Source of the DNA: Endozoicomonas gorgoniicola
GTDB lineage: Bacteria > Pseudomonadota > Gammaproteobacteria > Pseudomonadales > Endozoicomonadaceae
Reading direction: 5' to 3'
Length of the DNA: 64,000 bases
Assembly (NCBI RefSeq): GCF_025562715.2
Contig: NZ_JAPFCC010000001.1
Span: 5,542,001-5,606,000 of the forward strand
The notes beneath the pieces were generated by a model. The model had not been told where the DNA came from. It saw nothing but the letters and a program-made list of their open reading frames with translations, and searched no databases. Positions 24,894 to 33,777 of the stretch are shown one piece after another (the first letter of the stretch is position 1; each line of letters starts with the position of its first letter). A program made the position numbers and the translations under genes.

Positions 24894-26195
24894 TCAGAAG
24901 ACTTTAACGGTGTAATCAAGATACACCCTCAAGTGCTCAGACTCGATGTCTTTTTTGGTATCGTACTTTTCAGTATGCCAGGCTTTGATGGCTCTGAAAG
25001 AAACCCCTTTGAAGGTGCCTTCCTGCACTGCATAACTGATGATCAGGTCGGTCTCGTTTTCGCCGGTCATCTTGTCGCTACCCTGATCCTTGATGTCAGA
25101 GCCATCGGTGTAGGTCAGGCTGACGTTCAGCCCTGGTACATTGAGATCGGCAAAGTCGTAGCTACCCTGCACCTGTAATACCTTTTCACCGTCGAACATA
25201 AAGTCGGACCAATAGCGACTGACGGCTGAAGGACTGGCACCGTATTCATTATCACAGTAGGTGTATTTCAGATAACCAAGACCGCCTTTCTTTTCTGCGT
25301 CCGTCGTTGCGTAGGACAACTTCAGCCCCAGTCCGCCCAGTTTCAGCTCGGTGTTCAGGTTCAGGTGGCTGGCCTTGTCATCAAAAGCATTCAGACTCTC
25401 TTTCTTGTCATTCAGGTTATTGTTCCAGATGCTGCCGCTACCCTTGGCGTAATGATAGTTACCGCTGACAATCAAACTGGTATTTTCTGCCAGGTCGAAG
25501 GTGTAGCCGAGGTTCAGCATGGATTGTTTATGAAAGCCCTTAGATTGCAGGTGCACTACTTCAGCATCGACATTGTTTGCCTGGTAAAGGGTGCCGACCT
25601 GCCAGGCGTGCTTGATGGTGTCGCCACTTTTCGTCTTGAACTCGTCCCAGCTGTTCTCGGTTCGCATGCTGATACGATCCACATAAGTTCCGTAGACGGT
25701 AAAGTCCTGAACATAGACCTCACCGTGTGCGCCCCGGTAAGAGCTTGGAGTCGAACGGGAGCCGGAACCCAGAATCAGGCCTTTCTGGCCAGACATATAA
25801 CCGGCCTGGCCATAAAAGCCCTGCTGTTCATCACCAAACTTTGCCTTGAGGTAAGCCTGACCAAACTTGTGGTAGCTCTTGTAGTCTTTGGTGAGCAGCT
25901 GGCCGCCATCCATAGTGCTGCTAAACGGGTCTTTACCGGTATGATTCAGTTTCAAGGCTCCATAATAAGAGGCGTCAAAACCAATAGCGTCACTGATATA
26001 GCCTGATTTAAAGTTAGCCTGCACCCCTTGTGCCCACTGACTCCAGTCGTTTCCCGGAGTATCCGTTTTGACATCAAAATGAACATTACGCAGTTTAATG
26101 TCCAAGCTACTGTCGTTTAAAAAGTCGGCTTGAACACTAACGGAGACAGTAGCCAGTACGGCTGCCGCCAGGGCAGATAATCTCATTCCTTTCAT
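24894..26195 (-). CDS. OprD-family outer membrane porin
   Basis: A 433-residue porin. The signal peptide MKGMRLSALAAAVLATVSVS ends at VQA/DF. The mature part begins DSSLDIKLRNVHFDVK and runs as alternating beta strands (FGQAYLKAKFGDEQQGFYGQ; LGLKLSYATT; GVSFRAIKAWH) ending in an aromatic C terminus (YLDYTVKVF), the signal for barrel insertion. OprD porins pass basic amino acids, peptides or small organic acids; the substrate cannot be told here. AAAGGATG before the ATG is a good ribosome binding site. It is monocistronic by context. Confidence 0.9.
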   Translation of the reverse strand: MKGMRLSALAAAVLATVSVSVQADFLNDSSLDIKLRNVHFDVKTDTPGNDWSQWAQGVQANFKSGYISDAIGFDASYYGALKLNHTGKDPFSSTMDGGQLLTKDYKSYHKFGQAYLKAKFGDEQQGFYGQAGYMSGQKGLILGSGSRSTPSSYRGAHGEVYVQDFTVYGTYVDRISMRTENSWDEFKTKSGDTIKHAWQVGTLYQANNVDAEVVHLQSKGFHKQSMLNLGYTFDLAENTSLIVSGNYHYAKGSGSIWNNNLNDKKESLNAFDDKASHLNLNTELKLGGLGLKLSYATTDAEKKGGLGYLKYTYCDNEYGASPSAVSRYWSDFMFDGEKVLQVQGSYDFADLNVPGLNVSLTYTDGSDIKDQGSDKMTGENETDLIISYAVQEGTFKGVSFRAIKAWHTEKYDTKKDIESEHLRVYLDYTVKVF

Positions 26196-26519
26196 ACTAC
26201 ATCCTTTTCGGAATAAATTATTTTTATGAATTTTTATGCAAGTTTTTCTAAGGCAGTTATGGCTTATCTTGCGGACTAAGGCTGCTGTCAGATTATTGCG
26301 TGTTTAGCGTTGTGGGTATTTTTACTAACAGACGACTACAGTCTTTCATAAAGAGGCTTACAAATTAATAGCGAAGCTTTTACAAAAAAAGAAACTGTGG
26401 ATTTTATTGATACAGGTCGGTCTTTTGCGGATTAAAACTCCCCTACGAGGGGGGCTTAAGGTAGTATTTGTCGGTTTTTCAATGGGATAGCCCGCCGGGA
26501 GTGGCGGGTTATCGAATGA
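26196..26519. other. AT-rich spacer upstream of the porin gene
   Basis: This 324-base stretch holds the porin promoter region (not resolved) and a hairpin at 26486-26513 (GATAGCCCGCC/GGCGGGTTATC) just after the pit stop codon. It is likely the end of the pit transcript. No gene is visible. Confidence 0.5.
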
Positions 26520-27791
26520 TCAGCCAAAGATAAAGTACAGGCAGTGATAGTAGACAATAGCAAGGAAGGCGCCAGCAGGCAGAGTGATCAGCCAGGACAT
26601 GAAGATGGTGCCAATGACTCTCAGGTTAAGGGCTCCAATACCCCGCGCAAGGCCAACGCCCAGAACAGCGCCTATCAGTGTATGAGTCGTAGAGACCGGT
26701 AAGCCTGTGCCGGAAGCCAGAACCACCGTAGACGCTGCGGCCAGTTCTGCGGCAAAGCCACGGCTGGGTGTTAGTTCGGTAATATGAGTGCCAATGGTCG
26801 CCATGACCCGGTAACCGTAGGTGGCGAGTCCGACGACAATGCCGGCAGCACCCAGCAGCAATACCCAGCTTGGCATACCGGTCTGCCCCGAGACTTCGCC
26901 ACCGCTGCTAATGATGCTGGCAACGGCTGCCAGAGGTCCAACGGCATTGGCAACATCGTTCGAACCGTGGGCAAACGCCATGGAGCAGGCAGTGAAAATC
27001 ATCATGACACCAAACACTTTCTCTACGCTGGAGAAGTGGAATGCTTTGTCAGCCTGAGCATCTTCCTTGATTCTGGTCAGCGATATTTTGCCTGCGATCA
27101 TAACCAGCAGACCAATGCCCAGGGCTAGCGTAATACTCTGTTTGTTATCCAGTGGTAAGCCAATATGCTTCAGCCCTTTGACCAGAGTCACCATGGAGAT
27201 CATGAAACCGACCAGAAACATATAGACAGGGACATAGCGCTTGGCGTTTTTGAAAGGGTTGTCGGTATCAAGAATCAGCTTTTGCACGCTCATGAAAATC
27301 ATGAAAGACAGTGTTCCGGACATAACGGGTGATACGACCCAGCTGGCGACAATAGAAGACACTTTGCTCCAGTTTACCGCTTCAGTAGAAATGCCAACTG
27401 TTGCAAACCCTACAATGGCACCAATAATTGAGTGGGTTGTTGAAACGGGCCAGCCGTAATGGGTGGCGACCAGTAGCCAGGTGCCGGCGGCCAGCAGGGC
27501 AGCCATCATGCCATAAACGAGCAGATGGGGATTCTCGATCAGTAACGGCATGTGGGGATCAATAATGCCTTTTCGAATCGTGTCGGTCACTGACCCTCCG
27601 GCCAGGTAAGCCCCTGCAAACTCCAGTATGATGGCAATGCAGATGGCCTGCTTGATGGTCAGGGCTTGTGATCCGACCGATGTTCCCATGGCATTGGCAA
27701 CGTCGTTGGCTCCAACCCCCCAGGCCATGAAAAAACCAAACAGGCAGGCCAGTGCCAGCAGTATCGTGCCATATTCTGCGATAATGCTCAT
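26520..27791 (-). CDS. Low-affinity inorganic phosphate transporter, PiT family
   Basis: A 423-residue inner-membrane transporter with ten or more hydrophobic helices. The two inverted PHO-4 repeats are clear: GVGANDVANAMGTSVGSQAL near the N terminus and AHGSNDVANAVGPLAA near residue 275. The matching second motifs are PVSTTHSIIGAIVG and PVSTTHTLIGAVLG. It moves metal-phosphate with protons or sodium. It lies 26 bases after a DUF47 gene, a pairing widespread in bacteria, where the partner modulates the transporter. Equivalent to pitA by family; orthology to either E. coli copy was not tested. Confidence 0.93.
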   Translation of the reverse strand: MSIIAEYGTILLALACLFGFFMAWGVGANDVANAMGTSVGSQALTIKQAICIAIILEFAGAYLAGGSVTDTIRKGIIDPHMPLLIENPHLLVYGMMAALLAAGTWLLVATHYGWPVSTTHSIIGAIVGFATVGISTEAVNWSKVSSIVASWVVSPVMSGTLSFMIFMSVQKLILDTDNPFKNAKRYVPVYMFLVGFMISMVTLVKGLKHIGLPLDNKQSITLALGIGLLVMIAGKISLTRIKEDAQADKAFHFSSVEKVFGVMMIFTACSMAFAHGSNDVANAVGPLAAVASIISSGGEVSGQTGMPSWVLLLGAAGIVVGLATYGYRVMATIGTHITELTPSRGFAAELAAASTVVLASGTGLPVSTTHTLIGAVLGVGLARGIGALNLRVIGTIFMSWLITLPAGAFLAIVYYHCLYFIFG

Positions 27792-27817
27792 GGATATGCT
27801 TCCGGTTGGTGGTTCAG

Positions 27818-28495
27818 TTAACGGGCAAGAAGTAACTGGAGATAGCCGCCCACGCGAGAGGCGCGGTCTGCGAGGTCTCCAACCCAGTCAATGATTTTGT
27901 AAAGGAATATGACGTCCACGGGAGGCAGGTCTTTTTCCAGCCTGAACAGTATTTTTCGGACTTCAACTTGATGCTCATCGGTTTCACTTTCAATTTGATC
28001 CAGTTCATCGATTAACTGTTCTACAAGGTTGACTTCCCTTCCCTTGAAGCCGGTCTCAACCAGCTCATCCAGCTCGTCCATGGCACGGAGCGCCTGGGCA
28101 GAGGTAGCAATAGAGCGTTTCAGATAGTCGAGAAAGGCTGTCCGGATTTCGGGTGGGATGACCATGTGACGACCCAGCACGATACCAGCAATATCTTTGG
28201 CACGATTGGCGACTTTATCCTGTACTGTGACAATTTCAAGCAGGTCGGTGCGGGGAACGGGCAGGAACAGGCTGTTGGGCAGGGACAGTCTGACGCTCCT
28301 TTTCATATCGTCTGCCTCGCGTTCCAGTAGCACAATTTTTTGTTGGATTGATTCAGCCTGCTTCCAGTCGCCATCGAAAGCCGCAATAAAAAACGGTTCC
28401 AGTTCCATGGCGCATTCATGCACCTTGGTTATGTGCTGCTGTATCGGACCAATGGGAGACCGGCCAAATACACTGGACAGTAAATTGCTTGGCAT
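27818..28495 (-). CDS. DUF47/TIGR00153 PhoU-like protein, partner of PiT
   Basis: A 225-residue helical cytoplasmic protein of the TIGR00153 (DUF47) family, related to PhoU. Motifs are MPSNLLSSVFGRSPIGPIQQ, LEREADDMKRSVRLSLPNSLF and FLYKIIDWVGDLADRASRVG, with repeated E/D-x-x-x-D metal-binding patterns. It is the first gene of an operon with the phosphate transporter and probably regulates uptake. A TATAAT element lies upstream on the minus strand (about 28528-28533), but no clear Pho box was identified. Confidence 0.9.
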   Translation of the reverse strand: MPSNLLSSVFGRSPIGPIQQHITKVHECAMELEPFFIAAFDGDWKQAESIQQKIVLLEREADDMKRSVRLSLPNSLFLPVPRTDLLEIVTVQDKVANRAKDIAGIVLGRHMVIPPEIRTAFLDYLKRSIATSAQALRAMDELDELVETGFKGREVNLVEQLIDELDQIESETDEHQVEVRKILFRLEKDLPPVDVIFLYKIIDWVGDLADRASRVGGYLQLLLAR

Positions 28496-28648
28496 AACTG
28501 CAAATCCGGTTAACTGAACGGGGAATTATAGGAGTCATATGCAAATTATGCACACTCCAGTTGGGACGGGCTTTTTGCTACCCCGTTGCTGTTAAGATCA
28601 CGTAAACTCGGTGCTTCTGTAATCTTGAAGCGTCGAGACTTTTTTTCT

Positions 28649-29260
28649 ATGAGTTTTGAAACTGAGCTAAAACTGTCGCTGTCTGAAAACTCTATTTCAC
28701 AGCTTAAGACCCACTCGTTCTGGAAAAAGTTCGCTGTTGAAGGTCCAAAAACCTTTCATCTGGGTAATATTTACTACGACACTGCGGATATGGCTCTGAA
28801 TCAGGCCAGGGTGGCACTGCGCATTCGTGAAAAAAATGGCGAGTATTTTCAGACCCTTAAGACGAAAGGAGAGAGCGCTAACGGCCTGACCCGCCGTGGA
28901 GAGTGGGAATGGCGTATTCCGGACAACCAGCTGGACTTTTCAGGGCTTACTGAGGTCTGGCCTGAGTCCCTGCAGGGTGTTGCTCCGGATCAGCTGCAAC
29001 CTCTGTTTGCGACTGACTTTGACCGAACTACGTGGCTGGTTGAATACAGCGGGGCAAGAGTTGAAGCGGCTCTGGATAAAGGGCTGGTTAAGAGTGGTGA
29101 GGCTCACTCCCCGATCTGTGAGCTGGAACTGGAATTAATAGAAGGTGATGAATCTGTTCTTCAGCAGATAGCCGATGAGCTGGGTCAAACTATTCAGTTA
29201 ACGCCTTCTGACCAGAGTAAAGCTGAACGGGGTTTTGAACTGCTTTACCGATCCGGTTAG
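28649..29260 (+). CDS. CYTH domain protein (triphosphate tunnel metalloenzyme)
   Basis: A 203-residue CYTH protein starting at 28649 (MSFETELKLSL); the open frame from 28586 is longer but the ExExK motif (ETELK) belongs at the N terminus. The fold binds triphosphates in a beta tunnel: IYYDTADMAL, VALRIREKNGEYFQTLKTKG, RRGEWEWRI and ICELELELIEGDES carry the acidic and basic tunnel residues. Bacterial members are inorganic triphosphatases. The last 18 codons were copied to 30045-30098 by the tandem duplication that built the effector array. The stop overlaps the end of the first YopT-like gene (convergent) by four bases. Confidence 0.9.
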   Translation: MSFETELKLSLSENSISQLKTHSFWKKFAVEGPKTFHLGNIYYDTADMALNQARVALRIREKNGEYFQTLKTKGESANGLTRRGEWEWRIPDNQLDFSGLTEVWPESLQGVAPDQLQPLFATDFDRTTWLVEYSGARVEAALDKGLVKSGEAHSPICELELELIEGDESVLQQIADELGQTIQLTPSDQSKAERGFELLYRSG

Positions 29261-29943
29261 TCAAAGATGGATTTCACTCTGAGAACTCCCCAGTTGTCGC
29301 CAAGGCATTTTGAATAAAACCCAAAAATGACTTCGTGCAGGTGCGATATCAAACTCTTCAGGTCAGTGTACTGAAACAGGCCGAGGTCGGGTTCAAACAT
29401 TTCCAGCACATTACCTTCAGAGCGCATGCCCATTATATGGCCCGCTCCTGATATCTCGTTATTAAAGGCGATAATACAGTGGCTGGGCTTGAATGATGCC
29501 CAGCTCGCAATGATACCGGGATTCAGATGGTATTTTCCACGGTAAAAATCCCAGCAAACCAGATTCTGAAAGTTTATCAAAGGGGTGATTGAATCAATTA
29601 TATCGTAGTCTTGTGGTCGGGGCATTTTTCTGCTGAATGCTGAATGTATGATCCCCATCAGGTGTTGCGAGCCCAGCTCATCTGCTGTTTTGATGCCTCT
29701 GCCCTCGGATGCCAGACTTTTGTTTATCCAGACCGCAGTGATACCTGCACAATACCCGATGATATCTGCTTTATTACGATACTCCATGCAGGTATTAGAA
29801 CCCAACGATGTTTGACGCCAGTGGACAAATGCTGAGTTGTTGTTGGTCATATCAAAAATCTTTTCTATCACTTTTTCGGCCTCATCTTAAGCGCTTTGGT
29901 GCGCTTGTGGAAATTTGCCTCTTTAAGCCCTGCCCTAAATTAT
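29207..29943. repeat. Tandem duplication unit, copy A (second copy at 30045-30781)
   Basis: Two direct repeats offset by 838 bp. Each holds the last 54 bases of the CYTH gene, a YopT-like gene on the minus strand and its upstream region ending CCCTAAATTAT. In copy B the CYTH piece is a fragment without a gene. The sequence AACGACAACTACAATAAAAA, just before copy B, recurs in altered form at about 31855-31880 before the ATPase gene. The ancestral order was therefore CYTH, effector, ATPase. Confidence 0.85.
29257..29871 (-). CDS. YopT/C58-like cysteine protease paralogue A (candidate effector)
   Basis: A 204-residue protein with the C58 papain-like layout. The predicted nucleophile is Cys41 in IIGYCAGITAVWI, the general base His145 in GAGHIMGM, and the third residue 15 positions later in LEMFEPDLGLFQY. 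The C58 family normally has Asp (FDP) there; this copy has Glu160. YopT and AvrPphB of this family are injected into host cells and cut Rho GTPases or kinases. No Sec signal peptide is visible, which suits a type III or similar substrate. First of three paralogues; A and B are closest. Catalysis is inferred from the motif only. Confidence 0.65.
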   Translation of the reverse strand: MIEKIFDMTNNNSAFVHWRQTSLGSNTCMEYRNKADIIGYCAGITAVWINKSLASEGRGIKTADELGSQHLMGIIHSAFSRKMPRPQDYDIIDSITPLINFQNLVCWDFYRGKYHLNPGIIASWASFKPSHCIIAFNNEISGAGHIMGMRSEGNVLEMFEPDLGLFQYTDLKSLISHLHEVIFGFYSKCLGDNWGVLRVKSIFD

Positions 29944-30094
29944 TGTTACTATTTGAATAATGAATTCAGCTTTTAATGATCAATAAGCAGGCAGTCGTGA
30001 TCGAATAAGAGAGAATAACGACAACTACAATAAAAAGCAGTAACTCTGACCAGAGTAAGGCTGAACGGGGTTTTGAACTGCTTTACCGATCCGG

Positions 30095-30709
30095 TTAGTC
30101 AAAGATGGATTTCACTCTGAGCATCCCCCAGTTTCTGCCCATACATTGTGCATGAGACCCTTCAATGACTCTTTGCAGGTGCTTACTCGCGCTCATCAGG
30201 TCAGAGTACTGAAACAGACCGAGGTCGGGTTCAAACATTTCCAGCACGTTACTGTCAGAGCGCATGCCCATTATATGGCCCGCTCCTGATATCTCGTTAT
30301 TAAAGGCGATCATACAGTGGCTGGGCTTGAATGATACCCAGGACGCGATGATACCGGGAATCAGCTGGCATTTTCCGCAGTAAAAATCCCAGTAAACCAG
30401 ATTCTGAGAATCCAGCAAAGGGATGACCGAATCAATTACATCGTAATCTTGTGGTCGGGGCATTTTTCTTAAGAATGCTGAATGTACGATCCCCATCAGG
30501 TGTTGCGAGCCCAGCTCGGCTGCTGTTTTGATGCCTCTGCCCTCGGATGCGAGACTTTTTTTTATCCAGACTGCGGTGATGCCTCCACATAAACCGATGA
30601 TATTCATTTTATTGCGATACGCCATGCGGGTGTTAAGATCAATCGTTTGTTCAAGCCAATAGACAAGGGGTGATTGCCTGTTGGCCATATCAAAAATCTT
30701 CGTAATCAC
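30095..30709 (-). CDS. YopT/C58-like cysteine protease paralogue B (candidate effector)
   Basis: A 204-residue near-copy of paralogue A, made by the tandem duplication at 29207-30781. It keeps Cys41 (GLCGGITAVWI), His145 (GAGHIMGM) and Glu160 (MFEPDLGLFQY). Middle and C-terminal parts are close to A (SEGRGIKTA, RKMPRPQDYD, RVKSIFD) but the N-terminal 35 residues and residues 170-190 differ, which suggests divergence of substrate or partner contacts. It converges on the CYTH fragment. The 300-bp mobile element sits 72 bases upstream of its start. Confidence 0.65.
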   Translation of the reverse strand: MITKIFDMANRQSPLVYWLEQTIDLNTRMAYRNKMNIIGLCGGITAVWIKKSLASEGRGIKTAAELGSQHLMGIVHSAFLRKMPRPQDYDVIDSVIPLLDSQNLVYWDFYCGKCQLIPGIIASWVSFKPSHCMIAFNNEISGAGHIMGMRSDSNVLEMFEPDLGLFQYSDLMSASKHLQRVIEGSHAQCMGRNWGMLRVKSIFD

Positions 30710-30781
30710 TTTTGTTTCCTCATCTTGAGAGCTTTGGTGCGCTTGTGGAAATTTGCCTCTTTAAGCCCTGCCCTAAATTAT

Positions 30782-31079
30782 CGAATCCACGTAAAACCCC
30801 GTATTTTTAGTGCGGGGATGTAAGTGGGGCTTGCGTAGAGCAAGCCTATGCACTATTTTCTTCTTGTCTCTTGCAGACCTACCTCTGGGCTAGAGGAATG
30901 TTAAGCCTGCGGAGTTCGTGTGAGACTTGGGGAACATGGGTTGGCTCGTCACCGTAAAAGTTCCCACTGTGGAACTTTTATGCGATAACCAAGCTGTTCC
31001 CTGAGCAACGAACTGTGAAACAGGAACCTGTTAGGTGACTAACAGGAATCCCCGTCCTTCAGGGCGGGGAGGATGTCAA
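30782..31079 (+). mobile_element. Structured 298-bp mobile element without protein gene, copy 1
   Basis: It starts right after a TTAT and ends GATGTCAA. Paralogue A's upstream region reads AAATTAT followed by TGTTACTAT with nothing between, so it gives an empty site that fixes both ends. No target duplication is seen. Hairpins: 30797-30817, 30828-30846 (GGCTTGC/GCAAGCC), 30956-30979 (AAAAGTTCC/GGAACTTTT), 31027-31046 (CCTGTTAG/CTAACAGG) and 31050-31069. The last hairpin plus AGGATGTCAA resembles the right ends of IS200/IS605 elements with tnpB, where the guide (omega) RNA is made. It is likely a non-autonomous derivative that kept an RNA scaffold. Confidence 0.75.
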
Positions 31080-31148
31080 TGTTACTATCTCCTAACTGAA
31101 AGAGGACTCTCTGCGAACCAGCAGGGAGAGGATGTCAAACAGATCCGG

Positions 31149-31766
31149 TTAGTCAAGTGCTGACTTCACTCTGAAAATCCCCCAGTTTCCACCCAGGCAA
31201 TCTGGATAACGTTTTGAAATGACTAGTTGCAGATGCTTTACAAAGCTATCCATATCACTGTACTGAAACAGACCCTGACAGGGGTCAAACATTTCCAGCG
31301 TATTACTTTCACAGCGCATGCCTATTATATGGCCAAATTCAGATGTCCGGTTTTCAAAGGCAAGCAGGCAGTGGCAGGGTCTGAGAGATGCCCAGATTGC
31401 GATACCCTGAGGGTTCAGGTATGTCTTCCCGCGCAAGGCCTCCCAACCTATCAGGCTTTGAGAGGTCAGCAGGGGGGGGATTGAGTCTACTGAATCGAGT
31501 CCGAAGCCTTCTGGAGGGGGGGTTCTTGCGAACACGCCATGTACGATTGCCATCAAATGTTTCGAGCCCAGCTCAACAGCTGTTTTGATACCTCTGCCTT
31601 TGGATGCGAGGCTTTTTTTTAACCAGACTGCCGTTATGCCAGCACATAAACCGCGATCATCTTTTTCACAGTGGTACTTCATGCGGGTATTGCAACCAAT
31701 CGTTATTTTGCGCCAGAGGACAAATGCTGACTGCTCGTTAGTTATCTCAAAAATCTGTTCTACCAC
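31149..31766 (-). CDS. YopT/C58-like cysteine protease paralogue C (candidate effector)
   Basis: A 205-residue, more distant member of the array. Cys41 (GLCAGITAVWL), His146 (FGHIIGM) and Asp161 (MFDPCQGLFQY) give the canonical C58 triad, whereas A and B have Glu at the last position. Conserved blocks are KSLASKGRGIKTAVELGSKH and NWGIFRVKSALD. The N terminus and the 80-110 region (RTPPPEGFGLDSVDS) differ from A and B. No signal peptide. It is transcribed away from the divergent ATPase gene at 31897. As the least changed in the catalytic triad it may be the ancestral copy. Confidence 0.65.
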   Translation of the reverse strand: MVEQIFEITNEQSAFVLWRKITIGCNTRMKYHCEKDDRGLCAGITAVWLKKSLASKGRGIKTAVELGSKHLMAIVHGVFARTPPPEGFGLDSVDSIPPLLTSQSLIGWEALRGKTYLNPQGIAIWASLRPCHCLLAFENRTSEFGHIIGMRCESNTLEMFDPCQGLFQYSDMDSFVKHLQLVISKRYPDCLGGNWGIFRVKSALD

Positions 31767-31896
31767 TTTCTGTCACCTCATCTTGAGAGCTTTGGCGCGC
31801 TTTTGAAATCACCCCGGATGGAAGGCAGACCTACGCAGTTAAACAGGAAAGAATAGCGACAGCTACAATAAAAAGCAGTAACAACAGGGAATTGTC

Positions 31897-33720
31897 GTGA
31901 CTGGCGTGAAAAATACAACCTTCAAGTCCTCTCAAGCCTCTAAAGCTGTCTTTAAGCATCGTCACCAGCGTCTGGAACTGCCTACCGTGGTTTCAGACCT
32001 TGTACGCTCCATGCATCTGTCGCAGGCTGATGCTGACACGGTGTTGTCAAAACACCGGTCTGCTGAGCAGCTGAAGCTTCACCCTCTGGAATATATTGCT
32101 TCACTGGAGCTGAGCAGTGCCAGTGAACCCGGAAAAAAGCTGGAACTGGAATGGCTAATACAATGGCTTGCCGCTCTTTCCGGACAGGAATATTTTGCCA
32201 TTGATCCATTGAAAATAGATGCTTCGGCAGTCACTCCGGTTATGTCCCAGGCTTATGCCCTTCGACATGAAATCCTGGCGGTTGCTGTCAGTAGCGATGA
32301 GGTGGTTATTGCCTCTGCTCACCCCTGGTACACAGGCTGGGAAGATAACCTTCAGCATGTGAATCGCAAAACTATTCGCCGTGTTGTGGCTAACCCTGCC
32401 GACATACGACGTTTTACCACAGAGTTCTATCGCATTGCCCAATCGGTTCAGGGGGCGATTGAAAACGACGGAGTGCAGTCAGCGAACCTGAACAGCTTTG
32501 AGCAGATGCTGGAGCTGGGGAATATGAAATCCCCGGATGCTAACGATCAGCATATCGTCAATATTGTGGACTGGCTTTTGCAATATGCTTTTGAGCAACG
32601 AGCCAGCGATATTCATGTTGAACCCCGAAGAGACCAGTGCCATCTGCGATTCCGCATTGATGGCGTGCTGCATTCTATCTATCAGATGCCCGCAAAAGTG
32701 GCGGCAGCAGTGACCAGTCGCCTTAAAATACTGGGTCGGATGAATGTGGCAGAGAAACGTAAACCTCAGGATGGGCGGCTGAAGACCGTTAATCTTGACG
32801 GTAATGAAGTGGAGTTGCGTCTTTCTACCCTGCCTACGGCCTTTGGTGAAAAACTGGTGATGCGGATTTTTGACCCGGAAGTACTGGTCAAAGGTTTTGC
32901 TGATCTGGGATTCTCCAGAGAAGATGAACGCCGCTGGACAGAAATGACCAGTCAGCCCAGTGGTATAGTGCTGGTGACCGGGCCTACGGGTTCAGGTAAA
33001 ACCACTACGCTGTATTCAACGCTGAAAAAACTGGCGACCGAGCAGGTGAATGTCTGCACCATTGAAGATCCGATTGAAATGGTAGAAGCCAGTTTCAACC
33101 AGATGCAGGTACAGCACAATATTGACCTGACATTTGTCAGTGGTTTAAGGGCTCTTTTACGACAGGACCCGGATATCATCATGGTGGGCGAGATTCGGGA
33201 TCTTGAAACCGCTGATATGGCGATTCAGGCTGCATTGACCGGACATCTGGTGATTTCAACCCTGCATACCAATGACGCGCCTTCTGCGGTGACCCGCCTG
33301 ATGGAGCTGGGCGTACCGGCTTACCTGATTAAGGCGACACTGCTTGGGATTATGGCTCAGAGGCTGGTGCGCACTTTATGTCCTTCCTGTAAACAGCCGG
33401 TTGCGATTGATAAATCAGGATGGCAATCGTTAACCAGACCCTGGTCGGCCCCTCAGCCTGCTGAAGTGTTTAGCCCCGCTGGCTGTCAGGAGTGCAGGGA
33501 AACTGGCTACCATGGACGGGCAGGGGTGTATGAAATCATGCCCATGTCCGAAACCCTCCGCAACCTGTTGAACGATGACGCTGATATCCATCGCATCAGG
33601 CGGCTGGCGGCAAAAGAAGGCATGTACAGCCTGAGATTGTCCGGCGCACAAAAAGTGGCTTCAGGTCTGACAACCGTTGAAGAAGTGATTCGGGTGACAC
33701 CAGACCATAACAACCATTAA
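31897..33720 (+). CDS. GspE/PilB-type secretion or pilus assembly ATPase
   Basis: A 607-residue hexameric ATPase of type II secretion, type IV pili or related machines. The N-terminal domain (about 30-150) carries an MshEN/GspE-N-like region. The core has QRASDIHVEP, RFRIDGVLH, Walker A GPTGSGKTTT, the Asp box CTIEDPIE, Walker B RQDPDIIMVGEIRD and the His box LTGHLVISTLHTND. A four-Cys zinc site (LCPSC and CQEC) follows. No pilC, pilD or secretin gene is nearby, so its partners must be elsewhere. The start is GTG with CAGGGAA upstream. Confidence 0.9.
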   Translation: MTGVKNTTFKSSQASKAVFKHRHQRLELPTVVSDLVRSMHLSQADADTVLSKHRSAEQLKLHPLEYIASLELSSASEPGKKLELEWLIQWLAALSGQEYFAIDPLKIDASAVTPVMSQAYALRHEILAVAVSSDEVVIASAHPWYTGWEDNLQHVNRKTIRRVVANPADIRRFTTEFYRIAQSVQGAIENDGVQSANLNSFEQMLELGNMKSPDANDQHIVNIVDWLLQYAFEQRASDIHVEPRRDQCHLRFRIDGVLHSIYQMPAKVAAAVTSRLKILGRMNVAEKRKPQDGRLKTVNLDGNEVELRLSTLPTAFGEKLVMRIFDPEVLVKGFADLGFSREDERRWTEMTSQPSGIVLVTGPTGSGKTTTLYSTLKKLATEQVNVCTIEDPIEMVEASFNQMQVQHNIDLTFVSGLRALLRQDPDIIMVGEIRDLETADMAIQAALTGHLVISTLHTNDAPSAVTRLMELGVPAYLIKATLLGIMAQRLVRTLCPSCKQPVAIDKSGWQSLTRPWSAPQPAEVFSPAGCQECRETGYHGRAGVYEIMPMSETLRNLLNDDADIHRIRRLAAKEGMYSLRLSGAQKVASGLTTVEEVIRVTPDHNNH

Positions 33721-33777
33721 GGCGCTTAATTGACGACCGATAGTAGAAGTAATGACAAACTGCTACTGCCGGTTGCC

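Noticed and set aside
25365..26006. Plus-strand frame of 213 codons
   Set aside because: Antisense to the OprD-type porin gene.
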